Part shown: positions 1 through 7,272 of the stretch, in pieces
Layout: the number at the start of each line of letters is the position of its first letter
Position numbering within the stretch: the stretch's first letter is position 1
From: Streptomyces durbertensis
GTDB taxonomy: Bacteria; Actinomycetota; Actinomycetes; Streptomycetales; Streptomycetaceae
Direction of reading: 5' to 3'
Length of the DNA: 36,869 bases
Assembly (NCBI RefSeq): GCF_014156695.1
Contig: NZ_WMLF01000004.1
Span: 1 to 36,869, forward strand
Made by a program: the position numbers and the translations under genes
Notes under the pieces: generated by a model
What the model saw: only the letters and a program-made list of their open reading frames with translations
Databases searched by the model: none
Told to the model about the DNA's origin: nothing

Positions 1-277
1 GGCCCCCGCCGGCCGGACCGGACGCCGGCACGGGCGGCGGACCGGCCGGCGGGGTGGGCGGCGCGGGAGGCGCCTGCGGCGGAGCGGCCGGCACCTCGGG
101 CACCTCACGCACCTCAGCCGCCTCGTGCGCGTCAGGTCTCTCAGGCACCTCACCCGCCTCGGGCGTCTCGCGCGCCTGCGGCGCGTCGGGCGTCCCCGGC
201 GGTCTGCTCGGCTTCTCCAGCGGGACGGCGGGCGTGGGTGCGTCCCCGTCGTGCCGCCGGTCCTGCTCGTCGGCCAT
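1..277 (-). CDS. N-terminal part of an unknown Pro/Ala/Glu-rich protein, cut by the window edge
   Basis: An open frame reads from an ATG at 277 leftwards off the window for 92 codons without a stop. An AGAGGA ribosome binding site lies four bases upstream of the ATG (bases 281-287 read on the minus strand), which supports the start. The visible protein begins MADEQDRRHDGD and is then low-complexity, with repeated Pro, Ala, Glu and Val (for example VREVPEVPAAPPQAPPAPP). No domain, signal peptide or membrane segment appears in the visible part. Such tails are common as disordered cytoplasmic N-termini of Streptomyces membrane or regulatory proteins, but that is inference. It diverges from the deaminase gene at 390, so the two share a 112-base promoter region. 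The function cannot be assigned from this fragment. Confidence 0.6.
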   Translation of the reverse strand, partial: MADEQDRRHDGDAPTPAVPLEKPSRPPGTPDAPQARETPEAGEVPERPDAHEAAEVREVPEVPAAPPQAPPAPPTPPAGPPPVPASGPAGGG

Positions 278-389
278 GCGGTCCTCTCAAGATCGGTCTG
301 CGCTCCATCGTAGGCGCTGGCACCCGGGCCGCGACCGGCACGTTCCCCCTGGCCATACGATGGGCGGGCCGCTGCCAACGGAGGTTTCC

Positions 390-1412
390 TTGACCGATCT
401 GACCGCCTTCATCGCCGGGCTGCCCAAGGCCGAGCTGCACGTGCACCACGTCGGCTCCGCCTCGCCCCGGATCGTCGCGGAGCTCGCCGCCCGGCACCCG
501 GGCGCGAAGGTCCCCGACGACCCGGACGCGCTCGCCGAGTACTTCACCTTCCGCGACTTCGCGCACTTCGTCGAGATCTACCTCTCGGTGGTGGACCTCA
601 TCAGGGACGCCGAGGACGTGCGGCTGCTCACCTACGAGGTGGCCAGGGAGATGGCCGGGCAGAACATCAGGTACGCGGAGCTGACCGTCACGCCCTACAG
701 CTCGACCAACCGGGGCATCCCGGACCGGGCGTTCGTCGAGGCGATCGAGGACGCCCGCGTGGCGGCGGAGAAGGAGCTGGGTGTCGTCCTGCGCTGGTGC
801 TTCGACATCCCGGGCGAAGCGGGGCTGCCCGCGGCCGAGGAGACGGCCCGGATCGCCTGTGAGCTCCAGCCGGAGGGGCTGGTGTCGTTCGGTCTGGGCG
901 GGCCGGAGATCGGCGTGCCCAGACCGCAGTTCAAGCCGTACTTCGACCGCGCGATCGCGGCCGGTCTGCGGAGCGTGCCGCACGCGGGTGAGACCACGGG
1001 CCCGGAGACGGTGTGGGACGCGTTGACGTCGCTGCGCGCCGAGCGCATCGGGCACGGCACCAGCTCGACGCGTGACCCCCGGCTGCTGGAGCACCTCGCG
1101 GAGCGGCGCGTCCCGCTGGAGGTGTGCCCGACATCGAACATCGCCACCCGGGCGGTGACCGACCTCGAGCAGCACCCGCTGAAGGAGATGGTGGCCGCCG
1201 GTGTGCTGGTCACGATCAACAGCGACGATCCGCCGATGTTCGGCACCGACCTGAACACCGAGTACCACATCGCCGCCCGGCTGCTGGGGCTGGACGCGGC
1301 GGGGGTCGCGGGGCTGGCGAAGAACGCCGTCGAGGCCTCGTTCCTGGACGAGGTCGGCAAGAAGGCGCTGCGCGCGGAGATCGACGGGTACCTGCGGGAG
1401 TTCACCGGCTGA
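390..1412 (+). CDS. Adenosine-deaminase-family enzyme, probable aminodeoxyfutalosine deaminase
   Basis: A 340-residue metal-dependent deaminase of the amidohydrolase superfamily. Metal and catalytic motifs are complete: the N-terminal HxH (H17, H19), HAGE (H198, E201), the RIGHG histidine (H222), and SDDP near the end (D279, D280). The canonical adenosine deaminase N-terminal motif HxHLDG is HVHHVGSASP here. As I recall, that form belongs to actinobacterial members (an S. avermitilis orthologue was characterised) that deaminate 6-aminodeoxyfutalosine in the futalosine route to menaquinone; Streptomyces uses that route. The substrate is therefore inferred, with adenosine as the alternative. 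I chose the TTG at 390 because GGAGG lies five bases upstream (380-384). An in-frame ATG at 360 exists but lacks a comparable site, and the longer open frame to 54 is low-complexity and antisense to the neighbouring gene. The gene is single and ends before a strong bidirectional hairpin. Confidence 0.85.
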   Translation: MTDLTAFIAGLPKAELHVHHVGSASPRIVAELAARHPGAKVPDDPDALAEYFTFRDFAHFVEIYLSVVDLIRDAEDVRLLTYEVAREMAGQNIRYAELTVTPYSSTNRGIPDRAFVEAIEDARVAAEKELGVVLRWCFDIPGEAGLPAAEETARIACELQPEGLVSFGLGGPEIGVPRPQFKPYFDRAIAAGLRSVPHAGETTGPETVWDALTSLRAERIGHGTSSTRDPRLLEHLAERRVPLEVCPTSNIATRAVTDLEQHPLKEMVAAGVLVTINSDDPPMFGTDLNTEYHIAARLLGLDAAGVAGLAKNAVEASFLDEVGKKALRAEIDGYLREFTG

Positions 1413-1448
1413 CGGCACCCCGCGAACGGAAGCACCGCCGGAGAAGAG

Positions 1449-1489
1449 CGGCAGGGGCCGGGGAGCGTCGCGCTCCCCGGCCCCTGCCG
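1449..1489. terminator. Perfect 19-bp hairpin between convergent genes
   Basis: Bases 1449-1467 are perfectly complementary to 1471-1489, giving a 19-bp G/C-rich stem with a TCG loop. It lies between the convergent ends of the deaminase gene (1412) and the aldehyde dehydrogenase gene (1504). There is no T-tract, as is usual in Streptomyces. It probably stops transcription from both sides. Confidence 0.85.
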
Positions 1490-1503
1490 TCGGTCGGGCC
1501 GCC

Positions 1504-2937
1504 TTACAGGGCGGTCATGACGTGCTTGACGCGGGTGTAGTCGTCGAAGCCGTAGGCGGAGAGGTCCTTGCCGTAGCCGGACTTCTTGAAGCCGCCGTGC
1601 GGCATCTCGGCGACCAGCGGGATGTGGGTGTTGATCCACACGCAGCCGAAGTCGAGGTTCTTCGACAGCCGCATGGCGCGGCCGTGGTCCTTGGTCCACA
1701 CCGAGGAGGCCAGGGCGTACTCGACGCCGTTGGCCCACTCGACGGCCTGGTCCTCGTCGGAGAACTTCTGCACGGTGATGACCGGGCCGAAGACCTCGTT
1801 CTGGATGATCTCGTCGTCCTGGCGCAGCCCGGAGACGACGGTCGGGGCGAAGAAGTAGCCCTTGTCGCCGACCCGCTCACCGCCCGTCTCCACCTTGGCG
1901 TGGGCCGGGAGGCGGTTGATGAAGCCCTCCACCTTCTCCAGGTGGACGGGGTTGTTCAGCGGGCCGTAGGCGCAGTCCTCGTCGGTGATGTCACCGGTCC
2001 TGACCTCGGCGGCGGCCTTGGCGAGCGCGGCCACGAACTCGTCGTGCAGGCCTTCCTGGACGAGGACCCGGGTGGCGGCGGTGCAGTCCTGGCCGGCGTT
2101 GAAGAAGCCGGCGTCGCGGATGCCCTCGACGGCGGCGGTCAGGTCGGCGTCGTCGAAGACCACGACCGGGGCCTTGCCGCCGAGTTCGAGGTGGACGCGC
2201 TTGACGTCCTTGGCGGCGCTGGCGGCCACCTCCATGCCGGCCCGGACCGAGCCGGTGATGGAGGCCATCGCCGGGGTGGCGTGCTCGACCATCAGGCGAC
2301 CGGTGTCGCGGTCGCCGCAGACGACGTTGAAGACGCCCTTGGGCAGGATGCCGCCGAGGACCTCGGCGAGGAAGACCGCGGAGGCGGGCGTGGTGTCGGA
2401 GGGCTTGAGCACGACGGTGTTGCCCGCCGCGATGGCCGGGGCGAACTTCCACACCGCCATCATCATCGGGTAGTTCCACGGCGCGACCTGGGCGCAGACG
2501 CCCACCGGCTCGCGGCGGACGAAGGAGGTCAGCCCCTCCATGTACTCGCCGGCGGACTTGCCCTCCAGCATGCGGGCGGCGCCGGCGAAGAAGCGGATCT
2601 GGTCGATCATCGCCGGCAGTTCCTCCTGCCGGGTCAGTTCAAGCGGCTTGCCGGTGTCGCGGCACTCGACGTCCAGGAGTTCGTCGGCGCGCTCCTCCAG
2701 CGCGTCGGCGATCTTGAGGAGGGCGAGCTGGCGGGCGGCCGGGGTGGTGTCGCGCCAGGCGGGGAAGGCGGCTGCGGCAGCGGCCATGGCGGCGTCGACG
2801 TCCGCGGCCGAGGAAAGCGCGGCCTCCGCGTACGTCTCGCCCGTGGCCGGATCGACCACCTCCGTGGTCCGCCCGTCCGCGGCGTCCCGGAACTCGCCGT
2901 CGATGTAGTTGCGCAGTCGACGCAGCTCGGTGGTCAC
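1504..2937 (-). CDS. Aldehyde dehydrogenase, probably gamma-aminobutyraldehyde dehydrogenase
   Basis: A 477-residue NAD(P)-dependent aldehyde dehydrogenase. The cofactor region APWNYPMMM...GNTVVLKPSDTTPAS is intact. The general base glutamate lies in LELGGK (about residue 251) and the nucleophile cysteine in GQDCTAATR (about residue 282). The sequence style, including GQDCTA, resembles the gamma-aminobutyraldehyde dehydrogenase (PatD/YdcW) branch of the family, which oxidises 4-aminobutanal from putrescine to GABA. The divergent Lrp/AsnC regulator and class III aminotransferase next door fit a polyamine or omega-amino acid catabolic set, so the substrate is inferred from context. I chose the GTG at 2937 because AGGAGGG lies seven bases upstream; an in-frame ATG at 2958 sits upstream of that site. 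The gene is transcribed away from a shared 180-base control region. Confidence 0.85.
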   Translation of the reverse strand: MTTELRRLRNYIDGEFRDAADGRTTEVVDPATGETYAEAALSSAADVDAAMAAAAAAFPAWRDTTPAARQLALLKIADALEERADELLDVECRDTGKPLELTRQEELPAMIDQIRFFAGAARMLEGKSAGEYMEGLTSFVRREPVGVCAQVAPWNYPMMMAVWKFAPAIAAGNTVVLKPSDTTPASAVFLAEVLGGILPKGVFNVVCGDRDTGRLMVEHATPAMASITGSVRAGMEVAASAAKDVKRVHLELGGKAPVVVFDDADLTAAVEGIRDAGFFNAGQDCTAATRVLVQEGLHDEFVAALAKAAAEVRTGDITDEDCAYGPLNNPVHLEKVEGFINRLPAHAKVETGGERVGDKGYFFAPTVVSGLRQDDEIIQNEVFGPVITVQKFSDEDQAVEWANGVEYALASSVWTKDHGRAMRLSKNLDFGCVWINTHIPLVAEMPHGGFKKSGYGKDLSAYGFDDYTRVKHVMTAL

Positions 2938-2987
2938 TGTTGCACCCTCCTGCTCCATTGTCCGATGGGTGAGACCCCCACACTAAC

Positions 2988-3046
2988 CGGAATCCCCACG
3001 CATTCAACAGGGCGTCACGCTCCCGATTGCGGATTCCGTCGGATTC
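2988..3046. promoter_or_regulatory. Inverted repeat in divergent control region, candidate Lrp/AsnC operator
   Basis: CGGAATCC (2988-2995) is an exact inverted copy of GGATTCCG (3031-3038), and GGATTC recurs at 3041-3046. The centres of the first two are 43 bp apart, about four helical turns. The site lies between the divergent dehydrogenase and Lrp/AsnC regulator genes. Lrp-type octamers typically bind several phased half-sites and control their own gene, so an operator role is plausible, but it is inferred only from position and symmetry. Confidence 0.35.
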
Positions 3047-3117
3047 TCCATGATCAACTACGAATTACATCACTCATGGGTTGCGCGAACGACGAGTCCT
3101 CGTGCACAGTGAGGAAC

Positions 3118-3597
3118 GTGGCTCGTGACTCGAAGAAACCGAACGGCTCGGCGTCGATCGACGCCGTCTCCCTGGCGATCATCGAACAGCTCCAGGAGGA
3201 CGGCCGCCGACCGTACGCCGCCATCGGAAAGGCCGTCGGTCTCTCCGAGGCGGCGGTGCGGCAGCGGGTGCAGAAGCTGCTCGACCAGGGCGCCATGCAG
3301 ATCGTCGCCGTCACCGACCCGCTCACCGTCGGCCTGCGCAGGCAGGCGATGGTCGGGATCAACGTGGAAGGCGATCTCGAGCCGGTGGCCGACGCTCTCG
3401 CCGAGCTGAACGAGGTCGAGTACGTCGTCATCACAGCGGGCTCCTTCGACCTGATCGTGGAGATCGTCTGCGAGGACGACGAGCACCTCCTCGAAATGAT
3501 CAACAAGCGGATCAGGACGCTGCCCGGCGTCCGGTCCACAGAGAGCTTCGTCTACCTCAAGCTGCGCAAGCAGACCTACACATGGGGAACTCGATAA
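3118..3597 (+). CDS. Lrp/AsnC-family transcriptional regulator
   Basis: A 159-residue protein with the two usual parts of the family. The N-terminal helix-turn-helix (about residues 14-62) reads IIEQLQEDGRRPYAAIGKAV followed by GLSEAAVRQRVQKL. The C-terminal RAM/ligand-binding domain (about 68-150) includes the strand YVVITAGSFDLIVEIV. Family members sense amino acids or related small molecules and bind DNA as dimers to octamers. The stop codon lies 16 bases inside the following aminotransferase frame, so the two are translationally linked, and it diverges from the aldehyde dehydrogenase. It is the likely local regulator of both. I chose the GTG at 3118, which has GAGG three bases upstream; in-frame starts at 3076 (ATG) and 3109 (GTG) are possible but have no better site. 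Confidence 0.9.
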   Translation: MARDSKKPNGSASIDAVSLAIIEQLQEDGRRPYAAIGKAVGLSEAAVRQRVQKLLDQGAMQIVAVTDPLTVGLRRQAMVGINVEGDLEPVADALAELNEVEYVVITAGSFDLIVEIVCEDDEHLLEMINKRIRTLPGVRSTESFVYLKLRKQTYTWGTR

Positions 3598-4961
3598 CCG
3601 TGAGCAAGGATCTCTCCCGAACCGCCTACGACCATCTGTGGATGCACTTCACCCGGATGTCGTCGTACCAGGACGCCCCCGTGCCGACCATCGTGCGCGG
3701 CGAGGGCACCTCCATCTTCGACGACAAGGGCAAGCGCTACATCGACGGGCTCGCCGGGCTGTTCGTCGTGCAGGCTGGTCACGGCCGTACCGAACTCGCC
3801 GAGGTCGCCGCCAAGCAGGCGGCCGAGCTGGCCTTCTTCCCCGTGTGGTCCTACGCCCACCCCAAGGCCGTCGAGCTGGCCGAGCGGCTGGCCCACCACG
3901 CCCCCGGCGACCTCAACAAGGTCTTCTTCACCACCGGTGGCGGCGAGGCCGTCGAGACCGCGTGGAAGCTCGCGAAGCAGTACCACAAGCTGACCGGCAA
4001 CCCCCTGAAGTACAAGGTCATCTCGCGGGCGGTCGCCTACCACGGCACCCCGCAGGGCGCGCTGTCCATCACCGGTCTGCCCGCGCTCAAGGCGCCCTTC
4101 GAGCCGCTGGTGCCCGGCGCGCACAAGGTGCCCAACACCAACATCTACCGGGCCCCGCTGCACGGCGACGACCCGGAGGCGTTCGGCCGCTGGGCCGCCG
4201 ACCAGATCGAGCAGCAGATCCTCTTCGAGGGCCCCGAGACGGTCGCCGCCGTCTTCCTCGAGCCGGTGCAGAACGCCGGTGGCTGCTTCCCGCCGCCGCC
4301 CGGCTACTTCCAGCGCGTCCGGGAGATCTGCGACCAGTACGACGTGCTGCTCGTCTCCGACGAGGTCATCTGCGCCTTCGGCCGGCTGGGCACGGTCTTC
4401 GCCTGCGACAAGTTCGACTACGTGCCGGACATCATCACCTGCGCCAAGGGCATGACCTCCGGTTACTCCCCGATCGGCGCGACGATCATCTCCGACCGGA
4501 TCGCCGAACCGTTCTACAAGGGCGACAACGTCTTCCTGCACGGCTACACCTTCGGCGGGCACCCGGTGTCCTCCGCGGTCGCCCTGGCCAACCTGGACAT
4601 CTTCGAGCGCGAGCAGCTGAACAAGCACGTGCTGGAGAACGAGAGCGCCTTCCACCAGACGCTCTCCAGGCTGCACGACCTGCCGATCGTCGGCGACGTG
4701 CGCGGCAACGGCTTCTTCTACGGCATCGAGCTGGTGAAGGACAAGACCACCAAGGAGAGCTTCAACGAGGAGGAGACCGAGCGCGTCCTCTACGGCTACC
4801 TCTCCAAGGCGCTCTTCGACAACGGCCTGTACTGCCGGGCCGACGACCGCGGCGACCCCGTCATCCAGCTCGCGCCGCCGCTGATCGCCGACCAGGCCCT
4901 CTTCACGGAGATCGAGCAGATCCTGCGGAGCGTGCTCACCGAGGCGTGGACAAAGCTCTGA
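3582..4961 (+). CDS. Class III PLP-dependent aminotransferase, probably omega-amino acid or polyamine
   Basis: A 459-residue aminotransferase of fold type I, class III (the omega-amino acid:pyruvate, GABA and putrescine aminotransferase group). The cofactor glycine loop is TTGGGEAVETA (about 117-127). The aspartate that pairs with the pyridine nitrogen is in VSDEVICAFGR (D260). The Schiff-base lysine is in ITCAKGMTSGYSPIGA (K289). Length is normal for the family. The ATG at 3582 overlaps the end of the regulator gene by 16 bases; a GTG at 3600, three bases after that stop, is an alternative start giving 453 residues. With the divergent aldehyde dehydrogenase it would convert a diamine or omega-amino acid to its aldehyde and then acid. 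The exact substrate is not readable from sequence. A hairpin at 5101-5136 lies downstream. Confidence 0.88.
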   Translation: MGNSITVSKDLSRTAYDHLWMHFTRMSSYQDAPVPTIVRGEGTSIFDDKGKRYIDGLAGLFVVQAGHGRTELAEVAAKQAAELAFFPVWSYAHPKAVELAERLAHHAPGDLNKVFFTTGGGEAVETAWKLAKQYHKLTGNPLKYKVISRAVAYHGTPQGALSITGLPALKAPFEPLVPGAHKVPNTNIYRAPLHGDDPEAFGRWAADQIEQQILFEGPETVAAVFLEPVQNAGGCFPPPPGYFQRVREICDQYDVLLVSDEVICAFGRLGTVFACDKFDYVPDIITCAKGMTSGYSPIGATIISDRIAEPFYKGDNVFLHGYTFGGHPVSSAVALANLDIFEREQLNKHVLENESAFHQTLSRLHDLPIVGDVRGNGFFYGIELVKDKTTKESFNEEETERVLYGYLSKALFDNGLYCRADDRGDPVIQLAPPLIADQALFTEIEQILRSVLTEAWTKL

Positions 4962-4989
4962 GCCCCGCCGCCCGCTGAGCGACCGCCTC

Positions 4990-5035
4990 CCGACCGGCAG
5001 TCCCGCCGACCGGGCAGGTCCGCCGACCGGCAGTC
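4990..5035. repeat. Three short tandem copies just after the aminotransferase gene
   Basis: Copies of CCGACCGGCAGTC at 4990-5002 and 5023-5035 are identical, and a variant (CCGACCGGGCAGGTC) lies at 5006-5020. The period is 16-17 bp. They begin 29 bases after the aminotransferase stop codon. No function is evident. Confidence 0.55.
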
Positions 5036-5100
5036 GAGCGGCGTGTGCCCTCGCCGCCGCTGCCCCGCCCCGCGCCTCTCCCCCGGCGCACGCGGGCGAC

Positions 5101-5136
5101 CGGCCCCCGGAACCCCACCGACGGTTCCGGGGGCCG
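5101..5136. terminator. 14-bp hairpin downstream of the aminotransferase gene
   Basis: Bases 5101-5114 (CGGCCCCCGGAACC) pair exactly with 5123-5136 around an eight-base loop. The hairpin lies 140 bases after the aminotransferase stop and upstream of a same-strand gene, so it most likely ends the regulator-aminotransferase transcript. Confidence 0.65.
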
Positions 5137-5329
5137 TCCGCGTCGCCCGCCCGGGGAGGGGGAGTCCGGCTCCACCCGCACCGTACGTTTCACCCCAACG
5201 AGCTAACTCGGCGGGAATCCGCCCCTGTGAGCGCCGGTCGCCGCCCCGGGGGTCCGTACCGTTCAGTGACGGATGTCCCCGGTGCTCGTTCACCTGCCGG
5301 GGGTTGTCACGAGCCGGAGGTGAGCGCTG

Positions 5330-6121
5330 GTGTCCGCCAAGGTGGCTCCACCCGACAACGATGTGCTCTGGGCGCGCGGGCTGGACCGCGCGCACCGGGG
5401 CTCCCCCGCGCTGGCGGGGGTCTCGATCGCGGTGCGCGACGGCGAGATCCTCGTGGTCGCCGGGGCGCGCGGCAGCGGCAAGACCACACTGCTGCGCTGT
5501 CTGTCCGGCCGGCTGCGGCCGGACGCCGGCGAGGTGTGGTTCAACAGCCTGCCGCTGCACGTCCTGGCCCCCCGCGCCCGCGACCGGCTGCGCCGGGACC
5601 GCTTCGGCTGGGTCGGCAGCACCCCCGAACTCGTACCCGAGCTGACGGCCTGGGAGAACGCCGCGCTGCCGCTGCTGCTCTCCGGCGTCTCCGGGCGGGC
5701 GGCCAGACGCACCGCCCTGGAGTGGCTGGAGCGGCTGGACGTCGGCGACCACGCCGCCAAGCGGCCCGCCGCGCTGCTCCAGTCGGAGCGGCAGCGCGTC
5801 GCCATCGCCCGCTCCCTGGTGCACCAGCCGACCGTGCTGTTCGCCGACGAGCCCACGGCGCCGCTGCACCGCCACGAGCGCACCGCCGTGCTGCGGACGC
5901 TCACCACGGCCGCCCGCACCCACGGCATCACCGTCGTCCTCACCGCGCAGGAACCGCTCGGCCTCCCCCGGCCCGCCGGCACCCCCGCGCCGGCCGACCG
6001 CCGGTCGCCGGAGATCCCGGACGCCGACCGCTTCCTCACCCTCGTCGACGGCCGGCTCACCGCCGGCGGCAGCCGTTCGGCCGGCCCCCGGGACACCGCA
6101 CCGTGCTCGCTCTCCGCCTGA
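5330..6121 (+). CDS. ABC transporter ATP-binding protein with degenerate motifs
   Basis: A 263-residue nucleotide-binding subunit of the LolD/FtsE type (exporter or macrolide-transporter-like family). The Walker A motif GARGSGKTT (45-53) and Walker B VLFADEPTA (169-177, D173 and E174) are intact. Other motifs are not: the signature LSGGQ is replaced by LLQSERQRV (149-157), the Q-loop glutamine position reads VGSTPEL, and the H-loop histidine appears to be Gln (TAQEP, Q207). The start is the GTG at 5330 with GGAGG nine bases upstream. The gene overlaps the following permease gene by 19 bases, so the two surely form one transporter. The transported substrate is unknown. Reduced or regulatory ATPase activity is an inference from the altered residues. 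Confidence 0.85.
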   Translation: MSAKVAPPDNDVLWARGLDRAHRGSPALAGVSIAVRDGEILVVAGARGSGKTTLLRCLSGRLRPDAGEVWFNSLPLHVLAPRARDRLRRDRFGWVGSTPELVPELTAWENAALPLLLSGVSGRAARRTALEWLERLDVGDHAAKRPAALLQSERQRVAIARSLVHQPTVLFADEPTAPLHRHERTAVLRTLTTAARTHGITVVLTAQEPLGLPRPAGTPAPADRRSPEIPDADRFLTLVDGRLTAGGSRSAGPRDTAPCSLSA

Positions 6122-7236
6122 TCCGCGGCGCCCGGCCGACGGCACAGCTCCGCCGGCTGCTGGTCGCCCTCGCGGCCGGCGGTGTCGGCTTCCTGCTGCT
6201 CGGCGCGCTCGGCTACGCGCTCGACCACCCCGGCGACCCCGGCCCGGCGCTGGTGCGGCTGCTGTGGTGCCTGATCCCGCTGGCCGCCGTGGTGCAGCTG
6301 GCCGTGGCGGTGGCGCGACGCGACCCCGGGGCCGAGCAGCGGGCGGGGCTGGACGCGGCGGGGCTCGGCCCCGCCGGGCTGGTCCGGCTGGCCGCCGTCT
6401 CCACCGCCGTGTCCATGCTGCTGGGCAGCGCGCTGGCGCTGCTGGTCTTCCTCCATCTCCGCGGCGACGTGACGGGCATGCCGTTCGACGGCTCGGCCGG
6501 CGACGGGCTCGCCGCCCGCCGCGACCTGCCCGTCCCGGCGACCCTGACACTGCTGCTGCTGCCGCCGACGGCGGCGGTGGTCGCCACCGCCCGCGCACTG
6601 CGCGCCGGGCCCCCGGCCGCCGGGGCGGACGGCGGACGACGCCGGCAGGGCGTGCCGGTCACGCTGCCGTGGGGGGCCGCGCTGGTGGCGACGGGCCTCA
6701 CCGTCGAGGGGTACGCCGCCCGCGACCTGCCGGCCGGCGCGGGGCCGTCCGAGGGCATGGTCACCGGGGTGCTCGCCGGCTGGCTGCTGATCGCGGCCGG
6801 TCTGGTGCTGGCCGGGCCGGCCGTGACCGAGCTGGCCGGGCGGCTGCTGACCGCCTGGCGTCCCGGCGCGGTACGACTGCTGGCCGGGCGGGTGCTGCTC
6901 GCGGACGCCGGTCGGCTCGGTGGCCCGGTCGGTGTGCTCACGGCGGTCGCCTGGAGCGCGCTGACGGCGGCTCTCCTCTACGGCGCCGAACTGCTGGGCC
7001 CCTTCACCGTGTTGGGAGCGCTGGTGGTCGTCGGGTGCTCGGTCGGCACGGTGTGGGTGACCGCCGGGCGCGGACGGGAGGAACGGGTGGCGACCAGTGA
7101 CGGGCTGCGCGATCTGGGCGCCTCGGTCGGACTGCTGCGCCGTGCGGCGGCGCTGCGGGTGGCGGTGCCGGCGCTGCTGCTGCTTCCGCTGGTGCTGGCC
7201 GTCGCCCGGCTCGCGACCCTGCCGCTCGCGGGTTGA
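6103..7236 (+). CDS. Multi-spanning membrane permease of the ABC pair
   Basis: A 377-residue integral membrane protein from the GTG at 6103, which lies inside the end of the ATPase gene (19-base overlap). Hydrophobic stretches suggest about eight or nine transmembrane helices, for instance LLVALAAGGVGFLLLGALGY near residues 19-38, LLWCLIPLAAVVQLAVAVA, a run spanning AVAWSALTAALLYG and FTVLGALVVVGCSVGTVWV, and a C-terminal VAVPALLLLPLVLAVARLA. Arg-rich cytoplasmic loops separate them. The layout resembles FtsX-like permeases of export-type ABC systems, but no diagnostic motif was recognised. Coupling to the upstream ATPase is clear from the overlap; the cargo is unknown. The gene converges on the thiamine-type transporter, with only 36 bases between the two stop codons. 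Confidence 0.75.
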   Translation: MLALRLIRGARPTAQLRRLLVALAAGGVGFLLLGALGYALDHPGDPGPALVRLLWCLIPLAAVVQLAVAVARRDPGAEQRAGLDAAGLGPAGLVRLAAVSTAVSMLLGSALALLVFLHLRGDVTGMPFDGSAGDGLAARRDLPVPATLTLLLLPPTAAVVATARALRAGPPAAGADGGRRRQGVPVTLPWGAALVATGLTVEGYAARDLPAGAGPSEGMVTGVLAGWLLIAAGLVLAGPAVTELAGRLLTAWRPGAVRLLAGRVLLADAGRLGGPVGVLTAVAWSALTAALLYGAELLGPFTVLGALVVVGCSVGTVWVTAGRGREERVATSDGLRDLGASVGLLRRAAALRVAVPALLLLPLVLAVARLATLPLAG

Positions 7237-7272
7237 GCCCCCGGGTGGTGCTGACCAACGCCGCTCGGGAGC

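Larger units (their letters stand above)
4962..5329. other. Gene-free stretch between the aminotransferase and ABC genes
   Basis: The 368 bases contain three imperfect copies of CCGACCGGCAGTC (4990-5002, 5006-5020, 5023-5035) with a 16-17 bp period, then the hairpin at 5101-5136. No reliable promoter was identified in the remaining 190 bases before the ABC ATPase gene. No convincing small gene was seen. Confidence 0.5.

Noticed and set aside
54-389. N-terminal extension of the deaminase reading frame back to 54
   Set aside because: It is Gly/Ala/Ser-rich with no family similarity, lies antisense to another gene, and a GGAGG with a TTG start at 390 fits the family N-terminus.
1522-3117. Long plus-strand open frame opposite the aldehyde dehydrogenase gene
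   Set aside because: It is the shadow of a well-supported gene in high-GC DNA, with Val/Gly/Asp-rich sequence and no domain; only its 3' end, from 3118, is the real regulator gene.
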